64,000 nucleotides of DNA, from positions 62,001 through 126,000 of the forward strand of contig RFGF01000015.1 of assembly GCA_003695915.1 (NCBI GenBank). The letters run 5' to 3'. The notes under the pieces are model-generated. The model worked only from the letters and a program-made list of their open reading frames with translations, was not told the origin of the DNA and searched no databases. The translations under genes were made by a program, and so were the position numbers. The DNA comes from Nitrospirota bacterium (GTDB taxonomy: Bacteria > Nitrospirota > Nitrospiria > Nitrospirales > UBA8639). This document shows positions 36,321-45,631 of the stretch, one piece after another; position 1 is the stretch's first letter, and every line of letters begins with the position of its first letter.

Positions 36321-36707
36321 CTAGGGAAGGGGTTCGACCTTGATCGTCGGGACACCCATCGCTTGCCGAAGGACCTTGGGGTCTCCCAGAATTTTTCCGA
36401 TCACGTTCACGCGATCCGCCGGAACCGGATCTTCACCGAGGCTCATAGGCGTGCGACCAAAAAAGATGGCCACCATCTCGCCGACACCCCAGACGGCCAC
36501 ATCTCCGACTTTGACTTGCGTGGTGGCCGTTTCCCGATAATCTTTAATTCCCGGCATCTTGAAATAAAATTCCTCACCCCACATGTTGACGGCTGTCTCA
36601 ATAGGTAACGCCTTATAAACGGCTTGAGCCGTCCGATTGGGTTTCAGTTCGGCTTCGACCGTCACATTGCCCAAAGAAATTTTAATGCGTCGGGGAACCA
36701 ATTCCAT
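36321..36707 (-). CDS. Cyclophilin-like fold protein (COG2164 type)
   Basis: A 128-residue protein: IKISLGNVTVEAELKPNRTAQAVYKALPIETAVNMWGEEFYFKMPGIKDYRETATTQVKVGDVAVWGVGEMVAIFFGRTPMSLGED. This matches the TM1367-type cyclophilin-like family, in which the isomerase residues are not conserved and the role is unknown. The ATG at 36707 has AGGTG six bases upstream. The same frame is open to 37220 but only because it lies opposite the exonuclease gene. It leads the DUF507 gene pair. Confidence 0.82.
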   Translation of the reverse strand: MELVPRRIKISLGNVTVEAELKPNRTAQAVYKALPIETAVNMWGEEFYFKMPGIKDYRETATTQVKVGDVAVWGVGEMVAIFFGRTPMSLGEDPVPADRVNVIGKILGDPKVLRQAMGVPTIKVEPLP

Positions 36708-36812
36708 ATGCACACCTGTTCGATGCCGGATTGAGCGCAGTACTGTCCATGACGACCTTCTTGCGTGCCGGTTCGGAATGTAGCTTGTCCTTCCGATGAA
36801 ATCAAGGATAGA

Positions 36813-37613
36813 ATGGCTGCCGTCAGACCGCTTTCCATGCTGTCTTCCACGTTCATTTTTCTCAAAGGTATCGGCGAAGCAACGGAACGACGTCTGTGGG
36901 AATGCGGCATCCATTCGTGGGAGCATTTTCTTGCTGCCCCTGCTATTCCCGGTATTCCTCCAGCTCGCAAGGCGCTCTATGACCGGGAATTGGAGCGAGC
37001 CATCAAAGCGCTGGATGCACGCAATGCCCGATATTTTGCACGGCTCCTCAAGCCACGCGACCATTGGCGCCTGTTCGACACCTTCCGGCAGACCACGGCG
37101 TACGTGGATATCGAAACGACGGGTGCTCCGGCTGGGCAAGGCAGTATTACCGTTGTGGGGCTGTACGGAAAGCAAGGCATGAAAACCTTTATTCATGGCG
37201 AATCCCTCGATGAAGCCCATCTGGCTGACGAAATCGCCTCTTACGATCTGCTCGTGACATTTTATGGATCAGGGTTCGATTTGCCGTTTCTGCGAACGCA
37301 GTTTCCATCCCTCACTCTTGATCATGCCCATTTCGACCTGTGTTTTGCTGCGCGGCGACTCGGCTATCGCGGCGGGCTCAAAGCGCTCGAACACCATTTC
37401 GGCCTAGCGCGACCATCGGCCATCCAGGGGCTGACCGGATGGGATGCCGTGGAATTATGGCGGGCCTGGCAAGCTGGCGATCGCACGGCCCGAAACACGC
37501 TGCTGGCCTATAACGAAGCCGATACCAAGAATCTCGAGACCCTGGCCGAATATGTGTACCAGGCAATGGTCGCGCGGCATGGGTTCCCACACATTAGTTC
37601 GCTGTCCTCGTAA
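36813..37613 (+). CDS. Ribonuclease H-like / DEDD 3'-5' exonuclease domain protein (YprB type)
   Basis: About 266 residues. A helix-hairpin-helix-like N-terminus (TFIFLKGIGEATERRLWECGIHSWEHFL) precedes a DEDD exonuclease core: YVDIETTGAP (Asp and Glu of Exo I), ASYDLLVTFYGSGFDLPFL (Exo II), HAHFDLCFAARRLGYRGGLKALEHHFG and YNEADTKNLETLAEYV (Exo III Tyr/Asp). This is the ribonuclease_H_2/YprB arrangement. Substrate unknown. AAGGA precedes the ATG at 36813; a later ATG at 36837 is possible. A PP2C gene follows after 16 bases. Confidence 0.87.
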   Translation: MAAVRPLSMLSSTFIFLKGIGEATERRLWECGIHSWEHFLAAPAIPGIPPARKALYDRELERAIKALDARNARYFARLLKPRDHWRLFDTFRQTTAYVDIETTGAPAGQGSITVVGLYGKQGMKTFIHGESLDEAHLADEIASYDLLVTFYGSGFDLPFLRTQFPSLTLDHAHFDLCFAARRLGYRGGLKALEHHFGLARPSAIQGLTGWDAVELWRAWQAGDRTARNTLLAYNEADTKNLETLAEYVYQAMVARHGFPHISSLSS

Positions 37614-37629
37614 ACAACGACATCACGCT

Positions 37630-38466
37630 ATGAAATGGATCGGCACAGGGCTTTCGGATATCGGCCGCGTGCGCCACATCAATCAAGACGCCTATGCGGT
37701 GGACAACGAACACCAATTGTGGATCGTGGCCGATGGCATGGGCGGCCATGTGGGAGGGGAAATTGCAAGCCGGTTGGCCGTCGATAGCTTGCTCCAAACT
37801 GTGAAATCGCGGGCGCGGGAATGGGACAGGGTCCCGTCAACTCACGAAGGAGCACGGTTGTTGGTCGAAGCGGTGGAAATGGCCAATCAAGCGGTTCGTG
37901 CCTATGCGATCGAGCATCCGGCCTACTACGGCATGGGGACGACGATCGCTGTCCTCAAAATGTTCGATCAACTCCCCGGAGAAGCCGTCATCGCGCATGC
38001 GGGCGATAGCCGGATCTATCGGGTTCGGGACCGCGACCTCAAGACCCTGACACGCGATCATTCGCTGGTCCAAGACCAGATCGATCTCGGACTCTTGCGC
38101 CCCGAAGAGGCCGAGCATCACCCCCTTCGTCACATTCTAACCAAAGCGCTGGGGATCGAGCCTCGTGTCCAGCCTGCCGTGCAACCTATCGATGTACAAC
38201 CGACCGATCGGTTTCTCTTGTGCACGGACGGACTGACCAAGATGCTCGGTGATTTGGACATTGCAAAGATAATCGAAACGACCGATGCAAAGGGCGAGGC
38301 ACTGTGCCGGGCGCTCATCAACGAAGCCAATGCCCGTGGAGGCGAAGACAACGTCACGATAGTCGTCATCGAGCCCCTGGACCATAAAGAGCTCATCGAG
38401 GCGTCGACATCCGAGGGGCGCGGCGGAACAAGGCCGGGAGTCCAAAATAGCCCACCGCATCCTTGA
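37630..38466 (+). CDS. PP2C-family protein serine/threonine phosphatase
   Basis: A 278-residue soluble Ser/Thr phosphatase. Motifs in order: GLSDIGRVRHINQDAY (metal Asp), IVADGMGGHVGGEIAS, GMGTTIAVL, VIAHAGDSRIYRVRD, LTRDHSLVQDQIDLG, LLCTDGLTKML and ARGGEDNVTIVVIE (metal Asp). All metal ligands are present. Bacterial PP2C enzymes often reverse Hanks-type kinases, but no kinase gene is next to it. The last 74 bases overlap the convergent oxygenase gene. Confidence 0.94.
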   Translation: MKWIGTGLSDIGRVRHINQDAYAVDNEHQLWIVADGMGGHVGGEIASRLAVDSLLQTVKSRAREWDRVPSTHEGARLLVEAVEMANQAVRAYAIEHPAYYGMGTTIAVLKMFDQLPGEAVIAHAGDSRIYRVRDRDLKTLTRDHSLVQDQIDLGLLRPEEAEHHPLRHILTKALGIEPRVQPAVQPIDVQPTDRFLLCTDGLTKMLGDLDIAKIIETTDAKGEALCRALINEANARGGEDNVTIVVIEPLDHKELIEASTSEGRGGTRPGVQNSPPHP

Positions 38467-39148
38467 GATTCGAAAACCATCGTTTGACCGGCGTCATTTC
38501 GGGATTGGTGACGAATTGCAACGTCAAGACCACCCGTTCTTCTCCCTTCCCTAACGGCGTCACCGCATGGTAAAGCAAATCCCCGTTAAAAAAGACGAAC
38601 GATCCAGGTGGCGTCGCCAACGAAAGATGCTGGCTTTCCCGTTGTGAATCTTTAGTGTGGAGCCGGCATTCCAGCCGGCTGGTCGATCGATCGATCAATC
38701 CGATCAGCAACGTATAGCGGGCCCCTTTGTAATACGATGTATCATAATGATAGCCAATGTGATCGCCAGGCTCGGTATACCAGTAAAGCGCGCAGGCATG
38801 GGGATCATCGTCCGGACAGCGGAGGAGCGTTTCGCCGGTAAGATGATTCAGCAAGGTCAACAAAGCGGGCGATCGATAGAACGCGATCGTTGCCGGCGCC
38901 TGTTCGGTCAAAATATAGTAACTGACGCTCCCGCCCTTTTTATGCCCGGGAATGTAGTTGCGATTTACGTACGGCCGGACCTGATGCACTTCAGCGACGA
39001 GCTCATCGACTACTGCCGGTGGAAATAGGTGTTCCAGCGCAAGAAATTCTCCCTGTTCCCAATATTTCCGCCGAAGTTCCTCGACATCCAGTGCCCGAAG
39101 ACTGTCTTGGACCGCCTCATCCATGGCCAGTGCCATTTCCCGCATCAT
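38393..39148 (-). CDS. 2OG-Fe(II) oxygenase-type protein (HalD/arpA-like)
   Basis: A 251-residue protein with a jelly-roll iron site: GYHYDTSYYKGARYTLLIGL supplies HxD and LLYHAVTPLGKGEERVVLTLQF supplies the distal His and the Arg that would bind 2-oxoglutarate. Surrounding text PGHKKGGSVSYYILTEQAPATIAFY and HACALYWYTEPGD fits the non-heme oxygenase fold. Substrate unknown. AGGAGG lies seven bases before the ATG at 39148. Its 3' end overlaps the PP2C gene on the other strand by 74 bases. The halogenase-versus-hydroxylase question is settled toward hydroxylase-type by the Asp in HxD. Confidence 0.78.
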   Translation of the reverse strand: MMREMALAMDEAVQDSLRALDVEELRRKYWEQGEFLALEHLFPPAVVDELVAEVHQVRPYVNRNYIPGHKKGGSVSYYILTEQAPATIAFYRSPALLTLLNHLTGETLLRCPDDDPHACALYWYTEPGDHIGYHYDTSYYKGARYTLLIGLIDRSTSRLECRLHTKDSQRESQHLSLATPPGSFVFFNGDLLYHAVTPLGKGEERVVLTLQFVTNPEMTPVKRWFSNLKDAVGYFGLPALFRRAPRMSTPR

Positions 39149-39446
39149 GCTCCGTCCTCCTTGAAGGGGTTGTCTTTCGATCTTTGCTCAGGTGAAGAAA
39201 GCTTTGTTTCGCGGTGAACGACGATCTCCATGTGATCGCTCGTAACCTCGTTGGGCCTGATTCCCAACTTTACAAGCACTCGCGCACCATCTCTCAATGG
39301 ATCTTCGGTTCAAGCCAAAAGGAGCGAGGGCTAGACCAAAACGAATGGCACCTCACCAGGTGACAGCTCTGGCCATCGAATGATACAGTGTCTCCCTGCT
39401 GTCCACATGGCGGTAATGCATCACTGAGCTCGAGTGTTTCAGTGCG

Positions 39447-40109
39447 ATGCGCCTTCCATTCCGCGAACTCAAACAAGGCGAAGATTATTGGGTCGAGGAT
39501 AACATACTCGCCGATCCGCTTGAAGTCGCTCGTCGCTGTATAGCGAAAAGTACATGGACGCTCGGATCGCCGTGGCGACCGGAACCATGGCCGGGCATGC
39601 GGGCTCCGGATGCCCTAACGCCCGACGAACTCGATAGAATCGAACGCTGCGTCAAGCAGCGTCTGGGCATTCGGACCCTGCAACCGCAATCGCAAAGCAT
39701 AAGGGGAATCTCCGGGCACAACCACATTCAGATCGTTGGCGGCGGCGAAGGCGTGGCTCGTCCACATGTGGATTCAGCCAAGATTTGCGATTACGCGGCC
39801 GTGCTGTATCTCCATCCCCACCCTCCGACCATCCATTGCGGCACCTCGTTTTACCGTCTTCACCTGCCTGGTGAATCACCGGACGGCAATGTTTGCCCCC
39901 GAGAATATGAGAGCTTAAGCGAAGTCCCCGGTCTCCCCAAGGAAATGGACCCCACCATGTTTCAAGAAATACTTGAAGTTCCGTATGTGTTCAATCGGCT
40001 TTTGGCCTATAAGTCGGATATCATTCATTCGGCGACTTCGTACTTCGGATGGGGGCATGAACTCGCCTCCAAACGCATGGCCGTGATCTTTTTCTGGAAA
40101 GCCTCGTAG
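39447..40109 (+). CDS. DUF6445 family protein, probable Fe(II) oxygenase fold
   Basis: A 220-residue protein: HNHIQIVGGGEGVARPHVDSAKICDYAAVLYLHPHPPTIHCGTSFYRL and a C-terminal LLAYKSDIIHSATSYFGWGHELASKRMAVIFFWKA. The HxD in RPHVDS, a His in DIIHSA and an Arg in SKRM recreate a 2OG-oxygenase facial triad plus co-substrate Arg, as in the DUF6445 family (assignment from memory). Function unknown. It is divergent from the preceding oxygenase gene, with about 300 bases between them that hold no recognisable gene. Confidence 0.72.
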   Translation: MRLPFRELKQGEDYWVEDNILADPLEVARRCIAKSTWTLGSPWRPEPWPGMRAPDALTPDELDRIERCVKQRLGIRTLQPQSQSIRGISGHNHIQIVGGGEGVARPHVDSAKICDYAAVLYLHPHPPTIHCGTSFYRLHLPGESPDGNVCPREYESLSEVPGLPKEMDPTMFQEILEVPYVFNRLLAYKSDIIHSATSYFGWGHELASKRMAVIFFWKAS

Positions 40110-40328
40110 GTGCTTCTTTCCTTATTTCCTTCCTTTTGGTTTTCGCATCAACAGCCTTTTCGAATACCGGTCTCCTACTCGTGGATCATGCATTGGACTG
40201 AAGCCATCTTGGATACACAGATATCGCGGGCACGACGCTGTACACTGAAGCGGCTTGCTGGACCGAAGCAGGCCACCCGAGTGCTTGTCGACGGTCCTGC
40301 CAACGTATCTCGCAGCGTCCTACTTCAG

Positions 40329-40482
40329 TAGAACCTATCTCAAAATTAATTTTTCTAAAGAACGCGTCTTGTTCCAGGAAAACAGGAATTCTGAAAAGCC
40401 TAACAACACTGGATTCCCGCCTCCGCGGGAATGACATCAAGAGCTTCAATGAACCGACAAGAGAATTTTGAGATAGGTTCTA
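40329..40482 (+). repeat. MITE-like non-coding element with 19-bp terminal inverted repeats
   Basis: TAGAACCTATCTCAAAATT at 40329-40347 is the exact reverse complement of 40464-40482, bounding 154 bases with no coding potential. Both ends begin with TA, as expected for an IS630/mariner-type element that duplicates a TA target. Inside is a GC-rich stem (TTCCCGC-CTCC-GCGGGAA at 40414-40431) of the kind dispersed in many bacterial genomes. The flanks (40110-40328, 40483-40964) hold nothing I recognise. Confidence 0.7.
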
Positions 40483-40964
40483 GCCCCAGGAGATGCCTCG
40501 ACAATTCTTTATTTTTATTTGAGCGAGCGTGGACCTCTTGCTCTCGGCAATGTTCGGTTCGCCATCAGGCGTTCGAGCTTGCTGAATGCCATCCATGACA
40601 TGAGGAGCTTTCCCGGCTTCCTGATTCAGAACTCGTGCCTTCGGCATCACGATCAAGGAGGCATCTCCTTGGAGGACTGCAATATCTCAAGAACTACTTG
40701 AAATGGCGTAGGCCGACAATTGCTCGGTAGCTGCACCTCTCAGGCGATTCATTCGTAGTTGTTTCAGATGAGCAACGAAACGGCCAGCGGAAATAGCTGC
40801 TCGTCTTTTGCGGATAGCAAGAAACGTTCTAAAGTTCGACATTTATTGGGGCCACGGCTTCATACAAGAGAGACACCCTTTTCGGCCAAGAAAATCGTTA
40901 TGAGAATCCAAGGGCATACACGAACCCTGCACAGCTGTCCAGGGAGCACGACAAGCAAGCGCGC

Positions 40965-42662
40965 TCAGCGAACGCGGCGGGAACGTCGTTTGCTGGATGC
41001 TAACATTTCTGCTGCGGATTGTCGGACGGATGGGGTAATCTCCAAGCCTCCCAACATGCGTGCCACTTCCTGTTCCCGCTCTTCGCCATTCAAAGGGATC
41101 ACGGTGACTGTAGTCTCGTCCATGTCATGGTGCTTACGCACGAGGAAGTGTTGATCGGCTTGAGAAGCGATCTGCGGAAGATGGGTAACGCAGAGGACTT
41201 GGTGGTACCGTGCGAGCGCACGGAGTCGTTGTCCCATACGTGTGGCCACGGCCCCGCCGATGCCGACGTCGATTTCGTCAAAGATCAACGTGGGAATGGT
41301 ATCGCTGGTTGCGAGCACCGTTTTGAGCGCCAACATAATTCGAGACAGTTCACCTCCCGAAGCAACTTTAGCCAGGGGCTGCATCGGCGATCCGGGGTTG
41401 ACGGCTAGCAGATACTCCAGGCGATCCCGACCATTGGGACCCATACGATCCTCTTCCAACGACGAATCGATGGCCACGCGGAAAGCGATATGGTCCATGG
41501 CCAAGGCTCGAAGCTCTTGCGTCACTTGCTGTTCAAAGGTTTCGGCAGCGGCCCGTCGCTGTGTGGTGAGTTCCTGCGCCAACCTAGCAGCTGTGCAACG
41601 GGCTTCTTCGAGATCCCGTTGCAGCGCATTGAGTCGGCTGTGCCCTTCTTCCCATTCGCACAATCGACGACGAAGCTCCTCTCTTAGGTCGATCAACCCT
41701 TGTACACTTGTCCGATATTTGTTTTTTAGGTGCTGAAGTACCGCCAAACGCTCGTCAATGGCGCTGAGACGTTGCGGATCGTGTTCCACTGCCTGACGGT
41801 ACTTGCGAAGTTCGTCGGCCAAATCGCGAAGTTGGACCGATGCCGTTTCTTCAACTGCCGCCCATTCAGCAAGCCGCGGATCGAGCTCGACCAATTCGTC
41901 GATGGCTTGGCTGACCATGCGCAGTTGCTCCAGTATCGATCCGTCGGCACCGTACAGATGCTGATAAGCCAACTCAGCACGCTCTGCAATACGTTCGGCA
42001 TAGTGAAGTCTGGTTCGTTCAGCGACGAGGGCCGCTTCTTCGTCAGCATCGAGTTCCGCCCGACACAGCTCGTCATATTGGAAGGTTAATAGTTCGTGTT
42101 CTCGTTGAAGTTCGGCAAATCGCTCCTCTTCCGCACGAAGTGCTTCTTGCTTTTGGAGCCATGTGGTACGAGCCTGTTGATATTCCGTGAGCAATGACCC
42201 GAGATTGGCAAACTCATCCAGAACTGCACGTTGAAAAGTCGAAGACAGCAAGGACTGCTGTTCATGCTGACCGTGAAAATCGATCAAGAAGGACGCCAAT
42301 GTTTGCAAGGTTTGGACAGGAACCAAATGTCCGTTGACATAGGCCCGGTTCCGCCCGGCCCGAGAGAGGATTCGACGTATCACCAGCACATGAGGATCGT
42401 CTCCCAGGAGATCCATCTCGCGCAGTCGTTCAACAGCCGTTCCACGATCCGAAAGCGAAAACATCGCTTCGAGCGTAGCTTCTTGCGCACCTGAGCGAAT
42501 GTGATCGGTCGAGGCTCGTCCCCCCATCAACACCAAGAGGGCGTCAATGAGCAGAGATTTCCCCGCTCCGGTTTCTCCCGTCACGACATTGAATCCCGGA
42601 GCGAGCTCGAGGTGAAGATGATCGATCAGGACAAAGTGGGAAATACGGAGCTCGAGAAGCAT
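40965..42662 (-). CDS. recN: DNA repair protein RecN
   Basis: SMC-like ATPase in double-strand break repair. The 565 residues begin LLELRISHFVLIDHLHLELAPGFNVVTGETGAGKSLLIDAL (Walker A), have a long central coiled coil (about 150-370), the ABC signature KVASGGELSRIMLALK and Walker B TLIFDEIDVGIGGAVATRMG with the D-loop region. The C-terminus ends in a short basic SKRRSRRVR tail. The gene begins 24 bases after the trxA stop, so they are likely cotranscribed. Confidence 0.96.
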   Translation of the reverse strand: MLLELRISHFVLIDHLHLELAPGFNVVTGETGAGKSLLIDALLVLMGGRASTDHIRSGAQEATLEAMFSLSDRGTAVERLREMDLLGDDPHVLVIRRILSRAGRNRAYVNGHLVPVQTLQTLASFLIDFHGQHEQQSLLSSTFQRAVLDEFANLGSLLTEYQQARTTWLQKQEALRAEEERFAELQREHELLTFQYDELCRAELDADEEAALVAERTRLHYAERIAERAELAYQHLYGADGSILEQLRMVSQAIDELVELDPRLAEWAAVEETASVQLRDLADELRKYRQAVEHDPQRLSAIDERLAVLQHLKNKYRTSVQGLIDLREELRRRLCEWEEGHSRLNALQRDLEEARCTAARLAQELTTQRRAAAETFEQQVTQELRALAMDHIAFRVAIDSSLEEDRMGPNGRDRLEYLLAVNPGSPMQPLAKVASGGELSRIMLALKTVLATSDTIPTLIFDEIDVGIGGAVATRMGQRLRALARYHQVLCVTHLPQIASQADQHFLVRKHHDMDETTVTVIPLNGEEREQEVARMLGGLEITPSVRQSAAEMLASSKRRSRRVR

Positions 42663-42686
42663 CGTTCTCGCTCGCTCCCGGCGCCT

Positions 42687-43034
42687 TTAAGCCGTAGCGG
42701 ACGACTGTGCCAGGAGCGAATCGATCACTTGTTTGAATTGCTGCTTGGGACGGGCGCCAATGAGTTTTTCGACAGGCTGGCCATCCTTGAAGAAAATAAT
42801 GGTAGGAATGCTCATGATCTGATAGCGCCCTGCGATTTCCGGAGCTTCATCGGTATTGAGTTTTGCAACTTTGAGTTTTCCTGCATATTCTTGAGCCAAT
42901 TCCTCGATGATGGGGGCTACCATTTGACAGGGCCCGCACCATACGGCCCAAAAATCCACCATAACGGGTTGAGAGGACTTCAACACTTCCGCTTCCCAGT
43001 TGCTTGCATCGACTTGCGTTACGTGTGTGGACAC
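42687..43034 (-). CDS. trxA: Thioredoxin
   Basis: Cytoplasmic disulfide reductase of 115 residues with the active site VDFWAVWCGPCQMVAPIIEELA, the buried Asp in VMVDFW, the cis-Pro in MSIPTIIFFKDGQPVEKLIGA. The start is a GTG at 43034 with AAGGAGG six bases ahead. It precedes recN. No signal peptide. Confidence 0.97.
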   Translation of the reverse strand: MSTHVTQVDASNWEAEVLKSSQPVMVDFWAVWCGPCQMVAPIIEELAQEYAGKLKVAKLNTDEAPEIAGRYQIMSIPTIIFFKDGQPVEKLIGARPKQQFKQVIDSLLAQSSATA

Positions 43035-43215
43035 GAGATCCTCCTTTGGTCGTGAATGACGGTTGTCGATGATCCTAAACTGGCCTTTTCTACCCTGTCA
43101 ACTTGTTCGAGGGTCAGCGTCATTGCCGTTGCGTCTCGCGCATGACTCGAACCATACTGAGCTTCGTGCATCGTCGATAAGAAACCCGATGCATCGCCGA
43201 AGGCCGCTATACGCT

Positions 43216-43767
43216 TTACCAATCCCAGGCTTCCGGGACACCAGCCCACCACCGATCGGGGTTGGCTTCGCGCCAGGCCGTTTGCTGAGCCCAGAGTTCA
43301 TCCGTCCGGTTTTTATCCAGTTGATTGGCCATCGAGGCCGTGACATCGGATTGTTGACGAACGCCTTCATGGATCATTTCTCGTGCCATACGAGGCATAA
43401 TATTGGGAGGATCGACGAGATCGAACATTCCTCGCGTAGCCAGACTGATGGAAACATACCCGATTTTGACCCATTCGTCTCGCTTAGCCAAATGTTCCAA
43501 ATAGCCTTCCAGGGCATGATAGACATAGGTCAGATACACATACGCTTCAACGGAAGGATATGCTTCCAGATGCCGTTGGCAAGCTTCGATCGCTCGCCGA
43601 TAGTCCGTTGCAGCCAAAAAAATCTTCGCCCGCTGAAGATGCGGTGACGTTTTCGCTTCACTCGCGTTTCCCGAGCTGGGCAACCCCATAATAGAGGCGA
43701 ACAAGACCATAATGAGCAGGATATTCCACCGTGTGTTCGTGTGTTCGGGGTCTTTTAGGTTCAACAT
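43216..43767 (-). CDS. Exported TPR-like protein of unknown function
   Basis: A 183-residue protein whose start at 43767 has AGGAGG eight bases upstream. The signal peptide is NILLIMVLFASIMGLPSSGNASEA. The mature part has a TPR-like helix pair, HLQRAKIFLAATDYRRAIEACQRHLEAYPSVEAYVYLTYVYHALEGYLEHL, and a conserved-looking C-terminus rich in Trp and Asp. I cannot name the family. Confidence 0.7.
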   Translation of the reverse strand: MLNLKDPEHTNTRWNILLIMVLFASIMGLPSSGNASEAKTSPHLQRAKIFLAATDYRRAIEACQRHLEAYPSVEAYVYLTYVYHALEGYLEHLAKRDEWVKIGYVSISLATRGMFDLVDPPNIMPRMAREMIHEGVRQQSDVTASMANQLDKNRTDELWAQQTAWREANPDRWWAGVPEAWDW

Positions 43768-44624
43768 GGTCAATCCTCCTTGCCCTGGATGAACGAAATG
43801 CGCGAGACCAACAAACTCCCTATAAAATAATGCGATTTTCAAACCGAGGGTACCTCAACAATGCCGATCCTTTTAGCGAATGGTGCAACCCAGCATATTG
43901 GAATCGATCGACGGATGCATAATATAATAATACAGCAATGACTATAGACGGACCGAGATCCCCAAGTACAACAATTTGGCATACTATGAAAGGAATGAAA
44001 TGAGAGAGAATCTACTTGACAATGAGTCAACCGCCAAAATGCTGATCGATTCTTTGTGCATGAAACCTGTAGCCCTTTAGGTATCGCCTTCGGAATTCTT
44101 ATCGAATAACAGCGTACTCATCCCAAATTGCAGACCTATTTCCTGTTTCGAGCTTTGTTTGGATAGAAGCAACCCTGGGAACGCATGTCATGCTCCATAC
44201 CGCCAGGTTGGTAAATGGCCTACATTTTGCTGTATTCCATTGACAGCAAAGACGAAATATTAGGAGCACAATAGACGTGGAAAGGTGGCCGCGTGGCCGA
44301 AGGCAACGGTTTGCTAAACCGCTTTCATTGAATCGATCGGAGCAGACTAGATCGACCGTATCTGGTCACTTGCCTTCAGCAAGGTTCGAGCTTGGCTGTT
44401 TGCGAATCTACGACAGAGTTTAGTGAACGGTTCGCTAACCTGCATCCTAGAGCCCGCCAAATCCGCTGACCAGGCGATAGGTTTCGATCTCTTTATGCGA
44501 CGCCTCGTCGACGCTCCGCAAGCGTAGTCGCGTGCCTCGTCGTGGCAACGATTCGAGACCGCACAGCAGGTGGCTCTACCTTATGCCTCGTGAGACCCTC
44601 GCGCATGGATGTGATCCGCAGATG
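43768..44624 (+). other. Intergenic region ahead of the gene graveyard
   Basis: No convincing coding sequence. It contains a tRNA-Ser-like 5' half at 44279-44322, reported separately, and AT-rich stretches around 43830-44270 without obvious promoters. Base composition is lower in GC than the neighbouring genes. Confidence 0.5.
44279..44322 (+). pseudogene. tRNA-Ser (GCT) 5'-half fragment
   Basis: The string GGTGGCCGCGTGGCCGAAGGC is the D-arm pattern of class II tRNA-Ser genes and is followed by CGGT-TTGCTAA-ACCG, an anticodon arm with GCT at the anticodon. After this no long variable arm, T-arm (GGTTCGAATCC) or matching acceptor strand can be found, so it is a truncated or decayed copy, possibly left by an integration or deletion event. 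Confidence 0.55.
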
Positions 44625-45020
44625 CTACCCGGTCTGTTCGATGTGCGGCAGAAATTTGCCGTTCCAGGTCATGAAGACCCGATCCTCACCCTGTGCCCCT
44701 TTGATCTTTTTGATCGTGATCTTGAAATCGATGGCCGACATGATGCCATCGCCGAATTGTTCGTGAATAATATCGAGAATGGCCGGGTCATAAGAGCGCA
44801 CCGGACAGGCTCGCATCGCCTTCACTCAGTCTTCCGTCAATCCCGGCACAAGCTGTACGAGTTTCTTTTCCGTCTCCGGTTTCAATTTGTGCCTGGCGAC
44901 GAAAAAAAGTTGTGCCACATACACATTACCGAGATGTCAAGCCTCCGCCAGTTCATCCTACGTCCTGCCTGAGGCTTCCTTGGCGGCCAGGAGCTGTTCG
45001 ACAATGATGCGTTTGTCCAT
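44625..45020 (-). pseudogene. cynS: Cyanate hydratase (cyanase) pseudogene
   Basis: Reading 45020 to 44625 in one frame gives a cyanase relic: MDKRIIVEQLLAAKEASGRT, stop, DELAEA, stop, HLGNVYVAQLFF...KLVQLVPGLTED, stop, VKAMRACPVRSYDPAI, then IIHEQFGDGIMSAIDFKITIKKIKG...WNGKFLPHIEQTG. Three in-frame stops occur, at 44960-44958 (TAG), 44939-44937 (TGA) and 44828-44826 (TGA). Between YDPAI and IIHEQFGDG about 17-20 residues are missing without a frame change; this part normally holds the catalytic Arg and Glu. The catalytic Ser (GIMSAI) remains. Cyanase turns cyanate and bicarbonate into ammonia and CO2, so this copy is dead. Confidence 0.88.
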
Positions 45021-45631
45021 GGTAGACTCCCTCCCCATGAGAAGATGATTGACTTTTGGAAAAAATCAGTCCCAATCCTATCAACAACATGAATTCTGAA
45101 TAATCCTGTCTATGCAGGCAGGGCGGCATACAGGGTCATGCAACACGAACCGCGTCCTTTCGCACGATCGCTGTAGCGTTGGTACGACGCCGTCGCCTAG
45201 CAAAATCAACCAAGAACCGCGAGCGGGATAGGTTGCTTTTCGAGGAGAATGCTTGGAGAGGCGAGGAAGAAGGGAAGGAGGACGGAAATAAGAAAGAGCC
45301 GGATGGCTAAGCGATCGAAGACATGGCGGAGCGTGGGAGACCGCTAGATGCTCCGAGGTGGGCCAACACCGGCACCGCAAACGTTTTCTGCTTGTCAGGA
45401 AAGGCCATAAGTGTGAAAAAGGTTCCCGATCGGCATGGCGAAAGACGGTGTCTCGCATGACCATTTCGGGTTTCTCCACTTCTCGATGGAGCGTGAAGGT
45501 CTGGACACATTTCCGGTGGATTCCGAGAAAGCTAAGGCTCTCGTTTCAGACTCGCTGAGTCCTCGAAGAAAGATTCCTCAACAGAACACGCTCGCTCTGG
45601 AATCTACGCACTCGCCAACCCACATCACAGG

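Noticed and set aside
36708-37220. Long upstream extension of the cyclophilin-like gene frame
   Set aside because: It runs antisense to the exonuclease gene, has no family character, and a good ribosome-binding site supports the start at 36707.
45081-45479. Minus-strand open frame beside the cyanase relic
   Set aside because: Composition looks random, and it fits no family; the region is better explained as decayed DNA.
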